64,000 bases of DNA. Source: Acinetobacter venetianus RAG-1 = CIP 110063. Its GTDB lineage: Bacteria > Pseudomonadota > Gammaproteobacteria > Pseudomonadales > Moraxellaceae. The DNA lies in NCBI RefSeq assembly GCF_000368585.1, contig NZ_KB849558.1, positions 848,722 through 912,721 on the forward strand. The letters run 5' to 3'. This document shows positions 59,448-64,000 of the stretch, piece by piece. Made by a program: the position numbers and the translations under genes. Position 1 is the first letter of the stretch. Every line of letters starts with the position of its first letter. The notes beneath the pieces are model-generated. The model worked only from the letters and a program-made list of their open reading frames with translations. It did not search any database and was not told the origin of the DNA.

Positions 59448-60629
59448 CTAGTAAATATCTTTAAATTTATTCAGAGATAAATGGGCTGGATGATCTTCTG
59501 GCAATAGTTCCATCAAACGTTCTACAGCATCAATTGCTTCTGGGAAATGTGCAACATGCTTCAGTAAAAGATCAGTTTCTTTGGTCTTAAAAATTGCATC
59601 ACTTAAACGAGACTCCAAACAATCTCGCCATGCGCATAAAAATGGGCTTTCAGTTTTTGAAAGGAAAACACCTTTATACAATTGCAAAGCTGATGCCACA
59701 TAGCCTGAGTCCAGTGCTTGTTCTGCCGATAAAAAATCTGCTTCAACATCTGCCAATAATCGATATGGTCGAGAACCTAACATTCCCCCTAAAATATCTC
59801 TTAATTGCGACATTTCAGCTTTTAAAGTACCAATACTCACCTTGCGTTCGCCATATAAAGCTTGATGAAGATTCTCAAGATTCAATCCATTTGGACATAA
59901 TGCAAGGATGACCAAAATCTCGACTTGACGTGGGGTTAAAACTAACGATTTTTGATTAAAAATAATTTGTGGCGTAGCAAACGCACGAATATATAAACGT
60001 TGACGTTGTTGCTCAATCAAAGCCGTTTGAATAATTGATGCACAACGCTCAGCGGCTAACATGCCCAAAGTGTTATGCTTTTTCCAAGTCGTAGATAAAT
60101 CAACCACACCAAGCACTTGTTTGGAATATGGATCAATGATTGGCGCTGCATAACATACCCAATCATGCACAGATTCCATATAATGCTCATTGGAAAATAC
60201 ACAGCTAGATTGTTGTGTTTTCAGTGACAATGCCAATGCATTTGTCCCTACAACATCTTCAGCCCATTGTCCGCCAGCAATGAAATGAACTTTTTCAGCT
60301 GCGCTTTGCATTTGTGAACTCGAAGCTGTCCAAATAATCGTACTACCAACATCACCAACCGCAATCACCATTGAAGATTGATCAGCAATATGGCTCAGTT
60401 CATTTGAGCAACTTTCTAAAGCCATATCTAAACTGGTTTTATTTTTACTATTTTGGCTCAACAAAGGTGCGGCTAAACGCTCTTTAGGAATAGCAGACGA
60501 AGCTGATCTCTGCCATGAGCTAGCAATACTTTGTCCAAGTTTTTCAGCATTTTGCGGCGATAAACTATTTTGTCGTTTTAGCTGATCTACTGACTTACGT
60601 TGTTGTAGCAGGTCTTGTTTTGTAAACAT
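59448..60629 (-). CDS. GAF-domain transcriptional regulator with C-terminal winged helix
   Basis: This 393-residue regulator resembles the sensor part of AcoR-type activators: an N-terminal helical segment IASSWQRSASS, then a GAF domain (about 75-210, with WAEDVVGTNALALSL and SVHDWVCYAAPIIDP). It lacks the sigma-54 AAA+ domain. Instead there is an OmpR-like winged helix (about 230-300: LTPRQVEILVILALCPNGLN, KVSIGTLKAEMSQLRDIL) and a helical tail reminiscent of BTAD domains (ALQLYKGVFL). The ATG at 60629 has GAGGGA 7-9 bases upstream; a GTG at 60644 is less likely. It is divergent from the aldehyde dehydrogenase gene and probably controls it and the alcohol dehydrogenase gene. Confidence 0.75.
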   Translation of the reverse strand: MFTKQDLLQQRKSVDQLKRQNSLSPQNAEKLGQSIASSWQRSASSAIPKERLAAPLLSQNSKNKTSLDMALESCSNELSHIADQSSMVIAVGDVGSTIIWTASSSQMQSAAEKVHFIAGGQWAEDVVGTNALALSLKTQQSSCVFSNEHYMESVHDWVCYAAPIIDPYSKQVLGVVDLSTTWKKHNTLGMLAAERCASIIQTALIEQQRQRLYIRAFATPQIIFNQKSLVLTPRQVEILVILALCPNGLNLENLHQALYGERKVSIGTLKAEMSQLRDILGGMLGSRPYRLLADVEADFLSAEQALDSGYVASALQLYKGVFLSKTESPFLCAWRDCLESRLSDAIFKTKETDLLLKHVAHFPEAIDAVERLMELLPEDHPAHLSLNKFKDIY

Positions 60630-60768
60630 TTGTGTATCCCTCACTCATGACCCTGATTTCCAACCTTTCTCCAACCTTCTCATTTATATCCTAATGAAAT
60701 AGCGTACAAAAGTACCTTATACCAAAGCTGTAGATATTTAAGATCAATTATAAGCAAAGGAATCTAAT

Positions 60769-62280
60769 ATGCGTTACATCGATCCTAATCAAGCTGGCTC
60801 TAAAGTCCAGTTTAAAGCTCAATATGAAAACTTTATTGGCGGTCAATGGGTAGCTCCTGTAAGAGGAGAATACTTCGATAATGTTTCACCTGTCGATGGC
60901 AAAGTGTTTACAAAAATCCCGCGTTCTTCAGTTGAAGACATTGAACTTGCTCTCGATGCGGCACATAAAGCGAAAGCTGAATGGAATAAAAGCTCTCCAA
61001 CTACACGTTCAAATATTTTATTAAAAATTGCTGATCGTATGGAACAAAACTTGGAATTTCTTGCTGTCGCAGAAACTTGGGACAACGGTAAACCAGTTCG
61101 TGAAACTTTGGCAGCTGATATTCCACTGGCAATCGATCACTTCCGTTATTTTGCAGGATGTATTCGTGCACAAGAAGGCGGAATCTCTGAAATTGATGAA
61201 GATACAATTGCATACCATTTCCATGAGCCTTTAGGTGTGGTGGGGCAAATCATTCCTTGGAACTTCCCTATCCTCATGGCGGCATGGAAACTTGCACCTG
61301 CACTAGCAGCAGGCAACTGTGTGGTATTAAAACCTGCTGAACAAACTCCTGTTGGTATTTTATTAGTACTTGAACTGATCCAAGACATTCTACCTGCTGG
61401 TGTACTTAACGTAGTCAATGGTTTTGGTGCAGAAGTTGGCCGCCCACTAGCAACAAACCCACGTATTGCAAAAATTGCCTTTACTGGTTCAACACAAGTT
61501 GGCCAATTAATTATGCAGTATGCAACTGAAAATATTATCCCTGTTACATTAGAGCTTGGTGGTAAGTCTCCAAACTTATTCTTTGAAGATGTGATGGATC
61601 AAGACGATGACTATCTTGATAAAGCACTTGAAGGTTTTGCAATGTTTGCCTTAAACCAAGGTGAAGTATGTACTTGTCCTTCTCGTGCACTTGTTCAAGA
61701 AAGTATCGCAGATAAGTTTTTAGAAAAAGCCATCGAACGTGTTAAACGTATTAAATTAGGCCATCCTTTAGATACTGAAACTATGATTGGTGCTCAAGCA
61801 TCTTTAGAGCAACAAGAGAAAATCTTGCGTTGTATCAGCACTGGTCGTGAAGAAGGTGCAGAAGTTCTCACGGGTGGTAGTGCTCGTCAAGAAGTAGGTG
61901 AAGGTTTTTATATTGAACCAACTGTCTTTAAAGGCCACAACAGCATGCAAATTTTCCAAGAGGAAATTTTCGGACCAGTACTTTCAGTAACAACATTTAA
62001 AGACTTTGACGAAGCGATCAAAATCGCAAATGAAACCATTTATGGTTTAGGTGCAGGTGTCTGGTCACGTTCAGCACATATTTCATATCGTGCAGGCCGT
62101 GCAATTGAAGCTGGTCGTGTTTGGACTAACTGCTATCACATTTATCCAGCACATGCAGCTTTTGGTGGATACAAAAAGTCAGGTATTGGTCGTGAAAACC
62201 ATCGTATGATGTTAGATCATTATCAACAAACTAAAAATCTTTTAGTAAGTTATTCAACTAAACCAGCAGGTTTTTTCTAA
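60769..62280 (+). CDS. NAD-dependent aldehyde dehydrogenase, acetaldehyde type (AcoD/ExaC-like)
   Basis: This 503-residue aldehyde dehydrogenase oxidises acetaldehyde or similar short aldehydes to acids. Present are [20 protein letters not shown] in parts, the catalytic glutamate in [15 protein letters not shown], the catalytic cysteine in [11 protein letters not shown] (about residue 304, beside a second Cys) and the C-terminal [22 protein letters not shown] precedes the ATG. The FFEDV and GEVCTCPSR forms are typical of the AcoD/ExaC group. Confidence 0.92.
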   Translation: MRYIDPNQAGSKVQFKAQYENFIGGQWVAPVRGEYFDNVSPVDGKVFTKIPRSSVEDIELALDAAHKAKAEWNKSSPTTRSNILLKIADRMEQNLEFLAVAETWDNGKPVRETLAADIPLAIDHFRYFAGCIRAQEGGISEIDEDTIAYHFHEPLGVVGQIIPWNFPILMAAWKLAPALAAGNCVVLKPAEQTPVGILLVLELIQDILPAGVLNVVNGFGAEVGRPLATNPRIAKIAFTGSTQVGQLIMQYATENIIPVTLELGGKSPNLFFEDVMDQDDDYLDKALEGFAMFALNQGEVCTCPSRALVQESIADKFLEKAIERVKRIKLGHPLDTETMIGAQASLEQQEKILRCISTGREEGAEVLTGGSARQEVGEGFYIEPTVFKGHNSMQIFQEEIFGPVLSVTTFKDFDEAIKIANETIYGLGAGVWSRSAHISYRAGRAIEAGRVWTNCYHIYPAHAAFGGYKKSGIGRENHRMMLDHYQQTKNLLVSYSTKPAGFF

Positions 62281-62303
62281 TACCTACCATAAATTTATTA
62301 TTA

Positions 62304-62335
62304 AAAAAGGTCAGTTAAAATGAACTGGCCTTTTT
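62304..62335 (+). terminator. terminator after the aldehyde dehydrogenase gene
   Basis: AAAAAGGTCAGTT and AACTGGCCTTTTT pair, with one G-U, around a 5-6-base loop. Confidence 0.8.
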
Positions 62336-62581
62336 ATATAGTGAAAATGGCCCACTGTATTTAGAGTAATAATCTTTTTAATATTATTAACTTAATAGTT
62401 CTACATCTCTACAAACATGCTTTTTTTATTTCATTCGAAAAATTATTTCCCCCATTAATCCGAAATGTATCAAATGGTATATTTTTGTTGACATGTATAA
62501 TAATTAGTCTATTTTAGATAAATAACATCACGTCAAATAATTAAATTTTTAGCTAATGGATAGCAATATAGGGAAATTATA

Positions 62582-64000
62582 ATGTATTTACCAAGGATTC
62601 CTTCGAAATCAGCTTTTTTTTTACTTTTATTAAATTCAACATTAGTCCAAGCTAACTCATTACAAATCATGGATGACGCACAATTATCAAATGTTACTGG
62701 TCAATCGTTATTAACTCTTTCTTATATTTCGCCAAATGACTCTAATAATTTAGAAGCAAAAAGATTAAATGGTAATCAAAATATTGGTTTTTATAAACTA
62801 GGTATGGAAGCTGATATTGACTTAAATGCAAATATTAGAAGATTGCAACTAGGTTGTGGGGGCGTTAATGGTATTGGTTGTGATATTGACATTGATTATT
62901 TGAGCTTAAGTGGTGTAGCGGAAACAAGTACTGAGCGTGCGAGTTCTAGTGCAAAAATAACAAACCCTTTCATTGAATTTGCAATAAGAAACCCAAATAC
63001 TTCATCTACTCGGGAAGTTGTTGGGTTAAGACTAAGTGCAGAAAAAGTATTAGGTTTATTAACACTAGGAACACAGAACTCTGCTCAAGCAAATGGAATA
63101 AATTCATTTTCAGGATATATGAAAGTTCAATCTGGAATTGGAACAACAGCAGAAGAACAAAGTAAAGTCAAAGGTTATGCGAATACTGCTGCTCAATATA
63201 TGGATCTATCAAAATATCAAATTGATGGAAACTTAGTTGCTTTGGGTCTTGCAAATGCAGGTTTTAGAACCAATGGAGGTGGTTTTAATATACCTGAAAT
63301 GAATAATTTACCTTTTGAAACTCAGCAAATTGTTGTTGTAGGAAATAGACAAAAAGCTGTCAGTTTATCTGCCTCTGTAGATATACCTACTATTTATTTA
63401 GGCTCAGGAAGTAATTATCCCTCAGGAGGTAGAACGACCTCAAACTCAAATGGGACGACAACAGGTGTTTATACAGCAGGTAACCCAGTAAATGCTTATA
63501 TTACAAGCTGTGAAAATACCACCATTCTACCTACATGTATTATTGCTCCGAATGGTCGGGAATTTTCCAATATTAGTATGACTGGTACAGTTGGTGGCGC
63601 TACAGCTACTGTAAACCTTCAAGAGTCACTTGGTTTTATTCATAGATTAGAAATTAACTCTGCTGCGTCATTGAGCTTACAAGCAATCAATATTCTTTGG
63701 CCTGGTTCAGCTGCAGATAATATTACTCAACCTGGATGGTGGCTTGCATTTCAAGATCCTGTAAATATTGGTAGAGTTGAGCCAACAAATAGACTAAGCA
63801 TTGAACCTCTTTTAGGACAGTTTGCAGCTAGGGCATCAACTTATTTACAACAAAATCCAGCAACTACTAATGATTTATTAGGTGTGTTGACTGGTACTGG
63901 CCTCGATGTAAACTTAGGGAATGTTGATTTATCTACAGCCCCACCATTACAAATGAATTTAGTAGACCTACAATTAAATGGGCAAAATTTTGCTCCAAAC
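62582..64000 (+). CDS. FilA-like putative surface/pilus protein, 5' part only
   Basis: The frame is open from the ATG at 62582 to the last base of the window (473 codons) with no stop, so the gene is cut by the window edge. It has a signal peptide (1-24, ending VQA) followed by MDDAQLSNVTGQS (about 30-42). This D-x-x-L-x-x-V-T-G-Q motif is common to exported Acinetobacter proteins annotated as FilA or similar. The rest is Asn/Ser/Thr/Gly-rich, mostly beta, with few cysteines (three local pairs) and low Lys/Arg. GGGAA lies 6-7 bases before the ATG. The FilA assignment is from memory of the fil operon and is tentative. The 300 bases upstream are AT-rich with only the terminator at 62304-62335. 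Confidence 0.6.
   Translation, partial: MYLPRIPSKSAFFLLLLNSTLVQANSLQIMDDAQLSNVTGQSLLTLSYISPNDSNNLEAKRLNGNQNIGFYKLGMEADIDLNANIRRLQLGCGGVNGIGCDIDIDYLSLSGVAETSTERASSSAKITNPFIEFAIRNPNTSSTREVVGLRLSAEKVLGLLTLGTQNSAQANGINSFSGYMKVQSGIGTTAEEQSKVKGYANTAAQYMDLSKYQIDGNLVALGLANAGFRTNGGGFNIPEMNNLPFETQQIVVVGNRQKAVSLSASVDIPTIYLGSGSNYPSGGRTTSNSNGTTTGVYTAGNPVNAYITSCENTTILPTCIIAPNGREFSNISMTGTVGGATATVNLQESLGFIHRLEINSAASLSLQAINILWPGSAADNITQPGWWLAFQDPVNIGRVEPTNRLSIEPLLGQFAARASTYLQQNPATTNDLLGVLTGTGLDVNLGNVDLSTAPPLQMNLVDLQLNGQNFAPN

Overview
The window is about 64 kb of bacterial chromosome at roughly 40% GC and reads as Acinetobacter. The evidence is the beta-ketoadipate (ben/cat) genes with Acinetobacter-type BenM, BenK and BenP, a DcaP-type porin with a periplasmic coiled coil, the arginine succinyltransferase operon, and a FilA-like surface protein at the right edge. 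The order of the ben/cat genes is not the one I recall for A. baylyi ADP1, so I infer another, probably environmental, species. I see no rRNA, tRNA, CRISPR array, IS element or prophage.

Left part (1-13.7 kb): a small hypothetical gene, the 3' scrap of a thiolase gene, an aromatic-acid MFS transporter with a DcaP-like porin, a CmoA-like methyltransferase, an acyl-CoA synthetase and a TetR regulator. The regulator is divergent from a complete leucine/isovalerate operon (liuABCDE) that takes isovaleryl-CoA to acetoacetate and acetyl-CoA.

Middle-left (13.7-25 kb): a LysR regulator divergent from a fused indolepyruvate ferredoxin oxidoreductase, two head-to-head gene remnants, an SDR enzyme, an OsmC-YcaO fusion protein, a Blc-type lipocalin and an amino acid permease. 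Next (25-33.3 kb) is arginine catabolism (astCADBE) with a glutamate dehydrogenase and a divergent Lrp-family regulator. It carries arginine nitrogen and carbon to glutamate and 2-oxoglutarate.

From 33.3 to 41 kb lies the most unusual region. Six same-strand genes encode an EmrA-like adaptor, an EmrB-like exporter, a GNAT-like protein, a GH3-family acyl-adenylating ligase, a TolC-like outer membrane channel and a second GNAT-like protein, with start/stop overlaps. It looks like a self-contained make-and-export system for a small acyl or aryl amide. I recognise no described product for it.

From 41.6 to 57.9 kb is a compact benzoate/catechol supracluster: amidohydrolase, benM, catB, catC, catA, benABCDE, catIJFD, benK, benP. 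It runs from uptake of benzoate to succinyl-CoA and acetyl-CoA. Its only LysR regulator has BenM-type benzoate-binding residues but sits where catM would be expected. The right end holds an iron-dependent alcohol dehydrogenase, a GAF-domain regulator and an aldehyde dehydrogenase (alcohol to acid oxidation), then the start of the FilA-like gene, which runs off the window.
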